From Klebsormidium nitens (lineage: Eukaryota > Streptophyta > Klebsormidiophyceae > Klebsormidiales > Klebsormidiaceae), in NCBI GenBank assembly GCA_000708835.1, contig DF237486.1, forward strand, positions 8,033-40,862: a stretch of DNA of 32,830 bases, written 5' to 3'. The notes under the pieces were generated by a model that worked only from the letters and a program-made list of their open reading frames with translations, was not told the origin of the DNA and did no database searches. Within the stretch, counting starts at the first letter, position 1. Every line of letters starts with the position of its first letter. The translations under genes were made by a program, and so were the position numbers. Of this stretch, positions 19,390 to 31,500 are shown piece after piece.

Positions 19390-22300
19390 ATGGCGACGTG
19401 TAGCCACATCGCCTTCCAGCTGTCTCGCTGCCCTCTGCACACCCCACTTCATTCAACGCAAAAGGGGGCACTCTCGTCTGAGAAAACTTGGTCATGCGGC
19501 CCCGGGCCCGGCGCGCATCTTGGGAGCGGAATCTCTTCTTGGAATGGAGGACACGTTAGTCAAAAGTTGCTCCGTAAACCCTCTACAACAGGGTTGCGAA
19601 AACGCATGGGGCCGTCTTGCAATGCTGTGGGCAGCCTGCGTGATCAAGCGACACAAAGGGCGGAGGCGAATACTCCGGCAGGGAAAGAGGACGAGAGCTG
19701 GCTGCAAAAGGTGGCGCGCAGGATACAGGAGGGACAGGTGAGGGGCCCAGCGGGTTTTGGTAATGGTGAAGTGGGTGGAGCTGCCTTTTGTAGCGGTTCA
19801 GGAGGGGACTGCCTATGTGAACTGGAGGAATGTGCATTCTTATCAATAAAAATGTTGTAAAATACCTGCATATCCTTCAAGCAATTCTCAGCAAAAGCTG
19901 GGTTTGCAATCGACAGGTTGACTCACTCCTGTTCTAGAGGGTTCAATATTGAATGCTGCCCCATCAGAGCTACTGATGGTACAGTGAAACCACAGTCGTA
20001 TGCGCACATTTTACAGACTGCCGCTTCATCACTCTTCTTCCTTTTGGGCACAGTAAAACACCGCTACCTTGCCACCGGTTGACCTGAAAATATTGCAACG
20101 CTCACAATTATGCAGCAAGCGCAAGCCACAATTGCAATGCAGCGGACTCAGCAATGCTTTTTGCAATGCTGTGTGCACTTTCGACTTCTCCCTGGTCGCC
20201 TTGCCCAGGGGCCTGTTGATACTGGCGAGCGTTGTGGGAGTCCATGCTATCATGCCATTGTTCTTCAAAAAGCCACAATTTGTGTATCCATTGCAAATCT
20301 CACCACTCATTTCTCAATCGCTTGTCCAGGAGCCTGTTGAGGCAGTCCAGGCCCTCCGTGAGTCCTCGGCCGCCTCCCTCCTGTCCCTCCGCATGCCAAC
20401 CACGCGCGACGAGCAGTGGCGCTTCACCGACATTCGGAAGCTCCTTCTGACCGCGGACGTCTGGCCTGCCCCCCCTCACTTCCCCTCCGTTGACATCTCC
20501 CAATGCACCCTCCCCGAGGCAGACCAAACTCGCATTGTTCTTGTAGACGGAGTCATAGCCCCCTCGTTATCACATCTGAATGGCCTTCTGGATGGGATCA
20601 CTGTCGAGCCCCTCGCAACTAGCGCGGCGAGGGAAACTGCAGGGCAGCACCTGGGGTCGCTCGCGGGGCAGGGCCAGGGGGGGCTCGACGTGTTTTCCGC
20701 GCTGAACGGCGCTGCGGCGTCGGATGTTTTGTTGGTCAACATTCCGGACGGGAAGCAGTTGGATAAGCCGTTGCACATCGTGTATCATAGTACGGGGTCA
20801 GGGGACGGGACGACCCGGCTGGCGAGCCCACGGTTGCTGGTAGTGGCGGGGAAACATGCGGAGGTAGAGATTGTGGAGGAGTTCACCGGCGGGGGTGGGG
20901 CATACTGGACGAACGCACTGGCGGAGTTTGTACTGGGAGAGCACTCAAAGGTGAGCCCTGGAGTGGCTGGGTCTCAACGTTTATTGCCAAACTGTTAGTT
21001 TCATGTTGGCGTTCATTTTCAACTCTGTAGTTTATGCTTGTGCAGCTCCTTAGGCCCCGTTTTGAGCAAAACGTCGTAAGATGACCACCATTGCACAGTG
21101 CCCAGATCACTTTCATAAGGATTCAATGTATCATGTGCCTCAAGCTGTGCCGCACCAGTGGTGCTGTGCATAGGTGCTTCTACGCCATTATTGCATGGCC
21201 TCACTGAGCCCTGTTAGTCGGGACACTTCTATCTGCACGGCTGTTGTATTGCAGACTATACGCTCTCCGGTGTTCATTGCATTCCAGAAACTTCCACACC
21301 TTTTAAATTGTGCAAAAAGACAAGCTGTTGCAACTCAGCACCTCTTCTCACATCGCCGCTGGTTCGTAATGGCCAGGTTTCGCATACATACATCCAGCAG
21401 CAGGCAAAGGAGGGCATTCATACCAAGCGGACCTATGTTGCACTGGCGACAAAAGCAGAATACCGTGCCACAGAAACAGGGTAAGCGGGTTGTCGGTGAA
21501 AGATTGTGTCTTTGACCGTATTGTGCCAATCCAACACCTTCTAGAGAGCTTCTCTTCACCCCTGTCTTCACTTTTTTATCTTTCCTCTGTGTTTGTGTTT
21601 TAGTAAGTTGTGCTTGATATGAGAAGCGTAACTAGACGTATACTGCTATCTTTGGAAAGTTCAGCGCTATGGCAACAGTTTTGAGTCAAGCTGTCACATC
21701 GATTTCTTCATGATTGAACACGCCTTCGTACTTTTGTGGATCTATGCTGAAGTAAGACACTAAGTCGTACCCTCTGATTTGGAGAAATCAGCAGGCGCAA
21801 CCGGCAGGGGAAACCTTGCAATCAGCCCTTAAGGCCAGGCTCGGCTATGAAGTTCCTTTCTTCACAGTATGCAGTGCCTCCTTCAAGCACACCCCTCTCT
21901 CGTCTCCTCATGATTGTGCTTCTCAGCCTCGATAAGCCCGTTCTCAGCTTCGGGGCCTTTCCAGAGGTTTCCACAAAGCTGCAATGGCCTTCAAGCGCTT
22001 GTATGACATGGATTTCAATCCTGGACGTCAGAGAGAACTTCGAAGATCGGCTCAGACGGCATCTTTTCTCCAAATGTTTGCGACGTCATCTTCAACCTGT
22101 GCTCCTTCCCAGTGTTCTTCCTTGAACAGTTCACCGGTGTGCTTTCAGGTGGGGCGGACGGCTGACCCGCCACAACCTGCACATCCAGCAGCTTGGCCCC
22201 GAGACCGTGACGGACGTGGCGACGTTTTACCTGGCGGGGCGCTCGCAGTTGCACGACCTCCACAGCAGCCTGTATCTCGACTACCCTCGAGGCCAGAGTA

Positions 22301-23586
22301 ACCAGCTGCACAAGTGCATCGTCACGCACGCCACCGGTGAGGGGCCGGTAAATGTGTTTTACCAGAAAACGGAAAACGCAGATACATCGGCCTCTGGGAT
22401 GTGCTGATATCAGCCGGTTAGACTGGCCAATACACCGTTTGCAAAAGTTTGAGAAAGGACGCTTATCATACGCGCTCTTTCGCTTTGAAATGAGAAGATA
22501 CGTAGCCCAAGTTTAAGGTTTCTAAGCCTACCCTGCTGCAATGGGCCTTTTGTTGACTGTGTCGCGCCCGCTTCACTGCGCAGGTCATGGTGTTTTTGAT
22601 GGCAACGTGCGGGTCAACAAGCTCGCGCAGCAGACGGATGCGAATCAGCTCAGCCGGAACCTATTACTGGCACCCCGAGCGACCGTCAACATCAAGCCCA
22701 ATCTGCAGGTAAGCGCACGGACCCGTTCTGAGCCTTCCGTTTTCCTCCTAAAGCCAATTCGAGTGCACAATGAGAGAAGCTTCTTCTACTGATTGGAAGG
22801 GCCATTCGTATCGCTGGGGCGTCTTTCTTTGAACAGATGGAGCCAAAAGCTGGCGCCAAGCAAGTCCGTGAAGCTGGTGCTCGCAGGCTTCCTTTTAACC
22901 TAAGAAACTCGTTTTAAAGTCCACCGAAACACGACCTTCCAGCCCTGATTGAGCTTTCGGATTCCCCATTCAGATCATTGCTGATGACGTCAAGTGCACC
23001 CACGGGGCGGCCATCAGTGACCTGGAGGAGGACCAGCTGTTCTACTTTCAAGCCAGGGGCATCGACGCGGCGACGGCCAGGAGCGCCCTGGTCTACTCGT
23101 TCGGCTGCGAGGTAAATGTTGGCTGCTATATCGAAGAGCCGAGCCGGTTGCTGAGACTCATTATTTATCGAAAACGCCGAGAAAGGTGACGATGTGCGTT
23201 TGCAGAACCGTGCGCTTCTTCTTTGGCACATCCGTCATGTAGGCACAGCTTCAAGGGGGGCCTGTCCTCATCACTCGAAGCTGCTTTGATAAACCCACCT
23301 TGTAAGCTTTGCGGGTTCGCCTTGGACGGGTTCTGCTTACTTTCTTCGGCCACGATTATAGAAGCATCTCGGCGTTGCGCAGCTGAGAGAATTCAACGTG
23401 TCAAAACCGATTTTATCGAGATCTATATTCTGCTTCTGTTTTGGCCTCTTCTCCTCACAGATGACTTTCTTGGCGCAGGTGACGGATAGACTGAACTTTG
23501 AAGGCCTGCGGAACCGAGTTCAAGACGGGATTCGGCAAGCTCTTATATCTGAAGGAGCCCTCGCTTCGAACCTGGGTCCCGCGTAG
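19390..23586 (+). CDS. SUFD: Plastid Fe–S cluster assembly protein SufD
   Basis: SufD is a scaffold partner in the SufBCD complex, which builds iron–sulfur clusters in plastids. My exon model is 19390–19737, 20330–20950, 21377–21480, 22149–22336, 22584–22708, 22974–23111 and 23479–23586. All junctions are GT–AG and in phase, giving 543 residues. The start ATG is in a GCCATGGCG context. Residues 1 to about 60 are rich in Ser, Arg and Thr and look like a transit peptide. The N-terminal helical part includes RESSAASLLSLRMPTTRDEQ and WRFTDI. The core includes VEIVEEFTG, LTRHNLHIQQLGP, NQLHKCIV, VFDGNVRVNKLAQQTDA, ATVNIKPNLQIIADDVKC and HGAAISDLEEDQLFYFQARG, which are hallmark SufD/SufB-family sequences. 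The end is TAG at 23584–23586. In Arabidopsis the equivalent protein is ABCI7. The family assignment is firm; plastid location is inferred from the leader and from plant homologues. Confidence 0.93.
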
Positions 23587-23643
23587 GTAGCCTTGAAATG
23601 ACACTGCTGCTCGTCCTTTGTGTCTGACGCACTTTTTCTGCAC

Positions 23644-23649
23644 AATAAA
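23644..23649 (+). terminator. Possible polyadenylation signal of SUFD
   Basis: AATAAA occurs 58 bp after the SUFD stop codon, a suitable position for a poly(A) signal. There is no independent support. Confidence 0.3.
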
Positions 23650-24839
23650 CACATTTCACGGCCTTTACTGCACGTCTGCCGGGTCAACTTTGCTCACGAG
23701 GTTCTTGGATTCTCAGCTAAGCCCGCAGACAAGTCTGCATAGGATTCTGCCGGTGCTTCAAATGTTAAGTTCGCGGTCCTTTCCTTTCATATGCTGGCAT
23801 AGCTTCAATTCATGACTCTTGATGCAATGTCAGAGGCATGTTCAATGAAGGAGTGTAGGATCAAAGGTCGTCCATCTTTATCGCGCCTAGCGCAGCTGGC
23901 CATGGCCATCCTGGCATGCACAACTCTATGTCCAGAAAAGCTCAAAGTACAATCATATGCACTGCACTAAACATTGTCAACATCCGACGTCCAGATGCGG
24001 AATGCATGCATGTGAGTACGTACTGGTTAATGCATATGCAGCGGCGCTGGCGACGCGGTATATATGAGAATCTCGTGCTGGAAAACCTTGTAACATGGTG
24101 CTCACGGATGGCCGGCATGTGACCAAACCACTGATGCATGATCGAAACTCCAAACCAACGTGATCTTCATTCACTTAATGATCGCATGAATTAGCTAGGC
24201 GGTCTCATGGGTCTGCGCCAGGAGGCGCCTGGATCCGGCAACGCATGAACATTCAATACAATCAGATAAGGTATGATGTGCACTGCGACCTCTGAGTCTA
24301 TGTATACATTGACCTGCATATAACAGCGTCCACAGTGACACCAGTGATCCTGAGAAAGTGGCTATACCAAAAGTATAGTTCGATGATGGCCACTGCCCGT
24401 ACAAAGTAGCGCCCCCAAGGAGACCCACGTGAGTTCGAAAGAATGAGCTGGAGTATCATGTGATTTATATGGCACGGAACACGACCATATACCACTGGCT
24501 CCGGCGTCAAATTAATGCCTCCGCATCGAATCTAGTTCAAAGCGGCGGGGCACATAAAGCACGGCAGTATAATCGCAATAATCCTGGTTTGACTCAAATC
24601 AAACCAAGACGACACTCCATCTGATCGAGTCAAACCAGGACCACATTCCGTCTGAGAGGCCCCTGTCGAATCCGTACAGCTCCTACAGTTCTCCTTTCGT
24701 GTCCGATGGCTGGACTTCTGGCGTCCCGCGTGCCGTCTCCCGCTTCTTTCTCCTGTACAGATAAAGTAAGCACTACTGTCATGGGCATGAGAGAAATACA
24801 CTACCCTTCCCATTTGACGAGCGCCTTAGACCTGAGAAT
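23650..24839. other. Intergenic region downstream of SUFD
   Basis: I see no supported gene. An inverted repeat at 24583–24639 is listed separately. Confidence 0.4.
24583..24639. repeat. Perfect 13-bp inverted repeat with 31-bp loop
   Basis: CCTGGTTTGACTC at 24583–24595 pairs with GAGTCAAACCAGG at 24627–24639. The loop contains another TCAAACCA word followed by CTCCATCTGA, which resembles the sequence after the right arm (TTCCGTCTGA), so there is also an imperfect direct repeat. Confidence 0.6.
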
Positions 24840-25094
24840 TTATGCAAAGCCAGAACTACGTCGTCGGACAATCCATTCAAGCTTTGCCAACCTGCACTCA
24901 TGTCCGCACAACCAGACAGGCTTAGTTTCCATCATGATGAGAAAGTTGCGCAGGCGAAAGGCGAGTATTGCGGAGACTTACGGCCGGCACGCTCGGCTCA
25001 GCTTTCGACATAGAAGCGTCTCAATGTCGTCTATCCCATCTTCCCTTATGGCTGTCGCCAGCTGCACCACCAGGCCGAGAGTGTGACGATCCAT
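24840..25094 (-). CDS. Possible small two-exon gene (54 residues)
   Basis: An ATG at 25092–25094 opens a frame (MDRHTLGLVVQLATAIRE, then DDIETLLCRKLSRAC) ending at a good donor GTAAGT after 24982. The next acceptor (GAGTGCAG) opens an exon at 24891–24840 that completes the split codon and ends LEWIVRRRSSGFA, stop. I recognise no family. It could be chance or part of a larger transcript. Confidence 0.25.
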
Positions 25095-25197
25095 TGTTAG
25101 CGTGATGGGGAGCGTATCCCAATGTCGAGTCATTCAAGAGCGACATGAAATCTCCAGTTTAAAGTTTATGGAAATCCTGCTCGATGATCTTGAGGCT

Positions 25198-26965
25198 CTA
25201 TCTAATTCTCAAGTTGTTGATCTGCTGACGTGTGGTGCTATTCATTATAGTCCATCGATCCAAAGCATGACACGGTAGCACAGATTGAGGTTGAGCCAGG
25301 AGACTCACTTCCTCTTCCACCCGTTCAAGAAGCCGATCGCAGTAAGTTTGTATTTCTTTGGACTGTGCTTCGGCCAGTCGTTTTAAGGCTGGATCCGCTG
25401 CACGAGTGGGGTGATATTAGAAGGCGGGCTGATTGTTGAAGATCTTTCGACCTCTGCCAAAACAGCCCAATTTGCTTGCCAGACGGTCACCGACAATCTT
25501 CGAGGTCAGACATTCTGGCTTTAGATTCGAGAGAGAATATCTTCGCCCTTTGCTGACACGAGATTTGATCTCAGAGCATCCTAATGCTCAGTAATACCTA
25601 TGAGAAAGGGAAAGGGAAATCATCGAGAATGAGCACTTACAAGGTGACTCCGTTGCTGTTGGTTTCCGCCATACAGTCTGGCAAAACGAAGGAATTGTTA
25701 GAAACATAGACATAACGAACTCTAGGTGTACAAATGACACATCCAAGCTGAGAGGAAGCCGATGGTGGGCCCATCAGGGAAGTCCTTTCTAAAATGAACC
25801 GAACGAGGAGAATGGTGGCGTCCTTTTGACATTTGTGAGTTTATAACAAAGACGCGAACAATGGACGTCACGACGTTTTGAAAAGGGCTTCATTCTTGAA
25901 GACAGTAAGTCGCCAGGTTCACTTGGAAATATATATCTACTTTTCTCATGGGTGCAACTGAATCGCTTTTATGGGTGCATCTTTCCTTAATCGATTGAAT
26001 CCCTCACCTCGTTTAGCCGGTAAGCCTTTGTGGCTTTGCACAAGCCCTCAAGCAGTTCAAACGCGCGCAACTCGCTTACTCTGCAAGGCACCGCGAAGCT
26101 GAACTTGAGAATCTTGGACACCTTGACTTAAATCAAAGGTTTGAGGCAGGGGGATAACTCGCGTCTCCATAAGCTCCAACACCCAAAAGAGCCCTCCTCA
26201 GCATAAAAACAGGGATTGCTTACCTGTAGTCAATCACGCGCCCTTCTCTCTGGCCTTTCGAGTCGAGCCGGTGTCTGAGATCAATATGGTTGCGAGGTTT
26301 CTCCTGCAAGCCACCATCTTCACACTATTACGCTGTGCGATTGGATGTTTGCTTCTAAGAGTATACTACAAACAAAGAAAAGCCTACATGAGAATCATTA
26401 ATCCAAACCAGCATCTAAGAACAACATGACTTGGACAAGTTCCCGCAGCAGAAAGAGCGCCGCCTGCTCTTGGATGCAAAACCCTGATTGACAGATGATG
26501 GTCTTGAACTCAGTCATTGATCTCTAGGCTTTCTGACAATTTGTGCCTGGGTTCTGTTGAGCCATGGCAGATTCTGAAAATGGAAAAAGGCAGGAGGCAA
26601 ATAGACGAAAGTAACTCACATTCTTTATAGCTGTCGTCAACTCTTCCTGCACAAACGACTCCTTGATCTCAGACATGTATCACATAAACAGCGGCAAACA
26701 TGAAACAACACAGAACGAACCGCACACTTGGCAACAAATTCTCTCTTTGGCAACCAAGGCGGCAAGTTTTCGCTAAGCTTGACAATTTGCATCACATGGG
26801 CAGTGATACCCTGCACTGGCTCATTAAGAAGATTGCCGATGAAGTCAGGCGAAGACATTACGACGATAACCAGTCTGGTCGCCTCCATATACTTAGCCCC
26901 TCTTTCGCAGCCGAATGCATCATGGTGGTGGTACTCTATGAGATAGTCAAATTTCAGACGCATTG
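25198..26965 (-). CDS. Unidentified spliced gene, partial exon set
   Basis: Several short open segments with strong splice signals lie in order on the minus strand. (1) 26965–about 26722, encoding KFDYLIEYHHHDAFGCERGA and LSENLPPWLPKREFVAK. (2) A segment ending at 26620 before GTGAGT, encoding KESFVQEELTTAIKN. (3) 26303–26224, encoding EKPRNHIDLRHRLDSKGQRE, then GRVIDY, before GTAAGC. (4) 25677–25641 before GTAAGT. (5) 25397–25309, encoding DPALKRLAEAQSKEIQ, then YCDRLLERVEEE, before GTGAGT. (6) 25221–25198, encoding INNLRIR and a stop. Phases agree between 3 and 4 and between 5 and 6, but not between 4 and 5, so at least one exon is missing or wrong. The wording in segment 1 slightly recalls START-type lipid-binding domains; this is weak. 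The 5' end was not found. Confidence 0.4.
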
Positions 26966-28554
26966 CTGTACACGACACGGTACGTCCTCGGAACTAGCTA
27001 AGTAGCTTACTGCAATAGCTTGGCAAGCCGAGCATTCACTCTCAATCGCTTCAATGACCTGGAATGCCAACATCAAATTGACGATCAGAAGCGCCAAGCA
27101 TATGCTCCGTCCCATATTTACCAGCCTCTGTCAGACCATCAGATCATGTCAACGGAGTCCTTGGAACGCTGTTTTGAGCGAGAGTCAATCTTCGTGAAAG
27201 GAGAGTGACAGGTGACACGCGGCCCCTGGGCCTCAGGGCTTCCTGCGCTACAGATGTTGTTCTCTCCTTGCAAATTGGCAACTTTGTCTCTACTCGAAGC
27301 GAGTCGCACCAGGATAGAAAATTCAAAACGGTTGTGGCATAAGCGGAGGGGGAAAGGACACTTTCCTCGCTCATGAAAGTATTTTGAAATACCCTGGGAG
27401 AAGAGTCGAGGTGACTTTGACTCTCGAGCGCGCGCCTCGTGTAGGCTTACAACTACCCGGGAATTTGATATGTCAGCCGCTGTTGGCCTATTACTAATAC
27501 AAATTGCTTTGCGGTCTCTCAAAATTCTGCTGTTGTAGAATCAACTCTGTATCTGGCAGATTCCTGACTGTATCTGGCTCTCCGTCTCCCGCCAAATTCT
27601 CGCCGTTGTCTTGTGAGAAGATGGCTGGCAGGCCCAGCCTAGAATAGTAGCATGACTCATTCCTGTTCAGGGGCGCCGTCATTGCTCAAAGGACAGTCCG
27701 AGCCATTTGCCACATGAGAAGAAGCATTGTCTTCAGCCTGATCATAGGCGCACATGGGCTGTTAGGTATGGTTGCTGAACCACACTTGGGAGGCCACACT
27801 TGGGTGGGATTTCACGTCGACCACGACAGCATACTTTCCGCTTAAAGTTCAGCACCTTGCTGCCCAGGTAGGAGGCGAATCATTCATCAGGCCGTTTTGC
27901 CTTGCCTGCTCTTTGGTTGTAGGAAAGTGCTCGACTTGCAGATGTCCTCTAGGGTGCAGGCACCACGCCGTTGTGAGAAACGTTTTAAGGTTTTTTTCTA
28001 GTAGCAAGGGCCCATAGGCAGTGTGCGTTGAAGCAAGACTTTATATGCTGTTTCATTTCGAGACCGTCGCATTTTGCAGAAAGCATGAGAAGTTGCCAGG
28101 TTCCGGGCTCAATGCTGGAGTGCCTCTTTGGGGATTTCTCAAGGGTTTTCAAAGATTGGAGCTAGGGTGTTCAGTACTTCCGTAAACTCCACCGCAGCTC
28201 CATCCTTCTTGAGCTGGCTTGACGTTGGCAAATAGGATAAGCTTGAAAACAGCTGTAGGCATATCAGTTATGGTCGAGCAATCATGGTACCGTTGGATAA
28301 TCAGCAACCCACTCAACGGGCCACATCCAATTGGAGCAGTTTGACAAGGGTTTCTCGGTTTGTTACTGTAGTTGGCTGCCCCTCTGGAAAGCCTTGTGAG
28401 CCTCCTGATTGCTCGCAGCCTACGATTGCTTGATCCCCTTCTCAGCCCATGCCACGAATGGCCCCAAAGATGACACACTATGCGGCAACGACAAAATATT
28501 TCAGAAAGCATTTGCTCAGGTTCCCTTCTTGTGCTTGGCTGCGCAGTTTGAAGC
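26966..28554. other. Unassigned region before the Cys/His protein gene
   Basis: Short coding-looking minus-strand stretches occur (for example KYAVVVDVKSHPSVASQVWF near 27810, and KKDGAAVEFTEVLNTLAPIF near 28190). They might belong to the 5' part of the unidentified gene, but I could not link them. A short direct repeat CACACTTGGG occurs twice at about 27780–27805. Confidence 0.3.
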
Positions 28555-31500
28555 ATGGCGTCTAGCGAGGAGGACATGCCGGACCTGGCGGAGGACAGCT
28601 CAGGGGAGTCCGAGGACGACGAGAAGCCCGACACTCGGCAGAAGTACCCTGCGCACCAACCTCAAGCCCCTTTCAATGCCAAGCCCTCAGCACAAGACAA
28701 TAATGCCGACGATGATGACGACCTTCCTGAGTTGCTCGATGGTGAGGCAATCTGCAGCAGTGAAGCAGAAAGACTCCAGGAGTGTTCTTGTAGAGGTCGT
28801 TCGTTCCTCCGCATGGTGGCTTTCTTTGGGACTGCAAAAAACGGGTCTGGCCCAGTTGGATAATTTCCTTTACTTGAGTGGTTTGAGGATCTGAAGAAAG
28901 GATTCGGTTCCAGGGGTTCTTTGTGCTAGCGCTGCAGCATTGATCAGAGCCATTAGTTGAGTGTGCTGTGTAACAGATAGGGCGAGCCCAATTGAGTCAC
29001 TAGAGTGTTTTCTGTTTGCAGGTGGGAGTGATGAGGAAGAAGACGACGAAGACGATGACGAGCCCCCCCCGCTGGTGGGCGAGTCTGACGAAGACGAGGA
29101 CTCCGATGATGAGCGGAGCAACGGACGGGGTTACAATAAGACGGTCAGCTACCACTTCAGTTCAAACCCTTTCATGTGCCCTCTGGGAGCTGCCAGGAGA
29201 GTTGGCGTGGTAAAGGCATGCTTTTGTCTCAAGAAGATGATGCACTCTGGACCCTTACAGGGTGTGAGAAGCAGTGGAGTGCCTCGTTGCCCAGATCTTG
29301 ATTACATAGACGAGGATTGTGAACGTTTTGGTTAACCTCAAAAACTGGACACCGCCATGCAGTTTGCTTACGTGATCCTTATCAGTTGGAGCTTGAGTTT
29401 CGACTCGAAGCCTCTTATACTTTGGGCCTTCTGCAGAAACCCGATGGGCCATCTCTGCCGGGCTTGAAGGCGGGCTTCTTTGCCAAGCCCAAGCCCCCAC
29501 CCCAGCCTGCCCCCCCGCCTGCGCCAGCTGCCGCTTCGAGACCCTCCCCTGCGCCAGCAGCCGCGCAACCCCAAGGCCCCTCATCCTTCAGTTTCAATTC
29601 TACTCCGAAATTTGCGGCCAAGGCGGCCCCCCCGCCTGCTGCCAAAGCTGCGCCCCCGCCGGCGGGGAAGCCCCCACCCAGGCGGAAGGACGGAGAAGTG
29701 GAGGAAGCGTCTGATGGGAATGACTCGGAAGAGGTGCCGGACCTGTTGGAAGCGGTGAGCTGTCTTTAATGCAAGCAGCATCTATGCGCTTGCTAGCCCA
29801 GTCTCTCAATCTAAAGTTTATTTGCAGTACTCTCGCAAGCTGTGTCCGCCCATGCTATTTTGCCGATCAGTGACATAATGCATCTTGCGAATGGAAACAA
29901 CACGAGTGTCCATGCATATGCCAGCTGTCCGCCCCTGTTATGACTTTAGTAATGTCCTTCATAACCTTGTCCTTGGTTCAACAGGATGACGAAGACGAGG
30001 ACTCGGGGTCGGAACCACCCGACAGTGAACCAGAACAGGAGTCAGACGAGGAAGAAGAGCACGCCCGACCAACCTACGGTGCGCAGCGGGGGGGCCCGCG
30101 CAGGGGCAGCTTCTACCCCGACTTTGAGTCGGAGGAACGGGCGATCGAGGAGCGACGGAAGCGGGAAGCAGAACGGAAACGGAAAGAGGAGGAGCGGGCG
30201 CGGGAAAGAGCCGAGCGGAAACGGAGAGAACAAGAGGAGAAGAAGCGGCGGCAAGCGGAGGCGAAGAAGCGCCAGATGGAGGACGCGGCCGTTTACGCAA
30301 ACTCTCCCGAGGCGCGGGAGTTGGCGGAGCAAGCGCGGCTGCGCGCCGAGGCGGAGATGGAGGAGAAGCGGCTGCAGATGGGGCTCGGCCCGCGCGAGAA
30401 GACGCTGAACGAGGGCGAGGAAGAAATTGGGCCGGCGTACTTTTGCCGGGGGACGCACTGCCCCGGGAACCAGCGCATGCTGACGAAAACACAGGAGTAC
30501 ATCGAGTTCCGGTGCACGGAGCGGTGTTTGCTGCTGTACCACACGGGGGATTGTCACCGGAAGGACGTGAAGCTGAAAATGGAGAGAGAGCACGGGGTGT
30601 GGAAGGAGGAAGAAGGGGCGCGCTGCATCACGCCGGACTGCCCAGGGACGCTCACCAACGGGACCAAGTGGAACAGGTTCGGGAAAGTGTCGTACCAGGT
30701 CAGTGCGCACCGTCGCTGGTTGGTGTTTCGTATCTAGAACGGGCGATATGTGAATGTTCCGACGTGCTGCTTTTCCGCTATGATAGCCCTCAGGGGCTTG
30801 TATCGGCCTGTCTCAGTGTTCGTTAAGCCAGTCGCAGACATCCAACTTCGTCATCTTCCTTAGACGTTTCTTTGGCACGCTTCCTAGAAGATCTTTTTCT
30901 GAGAATCCAGATTCGAAAGGCAGTGAAGTTTGTACTTTCACGGAGGTCCAGGATTCTTCAGCTTCGTCTGGTTTTGGCGGCTAACCGCATTTGCCGCTTG
31001 CCCCAGATCATCGACCCCGAGAAGTACGAGAAGAAGCGGCGCGAGAAGGAGCGGCTGCGCGCAGAGGAGAAGGCGGCCAAGCAGGCGGCCAAGGCGGCGG
31101 CGGCGTCAAAGCGGTCCAAGAAGCAAGAGAAGCACGACGAGGAGGAGCTGGAAGGCTTCGCAAAGTTCCGGCGGTCCACGAAGAGCCGAACGTTCACGAA
31201 CTTCAGCTTCCAGGGCGCGACACAGGCCGTCGCCACAGACACAGCCGCAGAGCCGATCCCGGAGGAAGCCCCGGTAGAAGCGAAGGAGACCAAAGCAGAG
31301 GCAGAGGAGGCGCCCAGGAAGAGGGGCAAGAAGAAGAACGCAGATGGGGGGGCGCCGGTGGTAGAGGCAAATGGGGGGGCCGGCGGGGCGGGCTCGAGTG
31401 GGGGGCACGAGGAGGGCAGCGGGGGAGGGGGAGCGCCGGGCATCGCGGTACTGGTAAAGGCACCCCTGGTAAGTTCTCCCGACAGTATCATGCACCAATG

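Noticed and set aside
20069-20329. Upstream extension of the SUFD exon 2 frame
   Set aside because: It begins at TTG, not ATG. A good acceptor at 20328–20329 and an in-phase transit-peptide exon at 19390–19737 explain the gene better.
22985-22992. Fourth TGACGTCA site
   Set aside because: It lies within a conserved SUFD coding exon (IIADDVKC), so it is explained by the protein sequence.
29959-30710. Long minus-strand ORFs opposite the Cys/His protein gene
   Set aside because: They mirror the GC-rich charged helix of exon 4, where the plus-strand frame has the splice sites and domain order.
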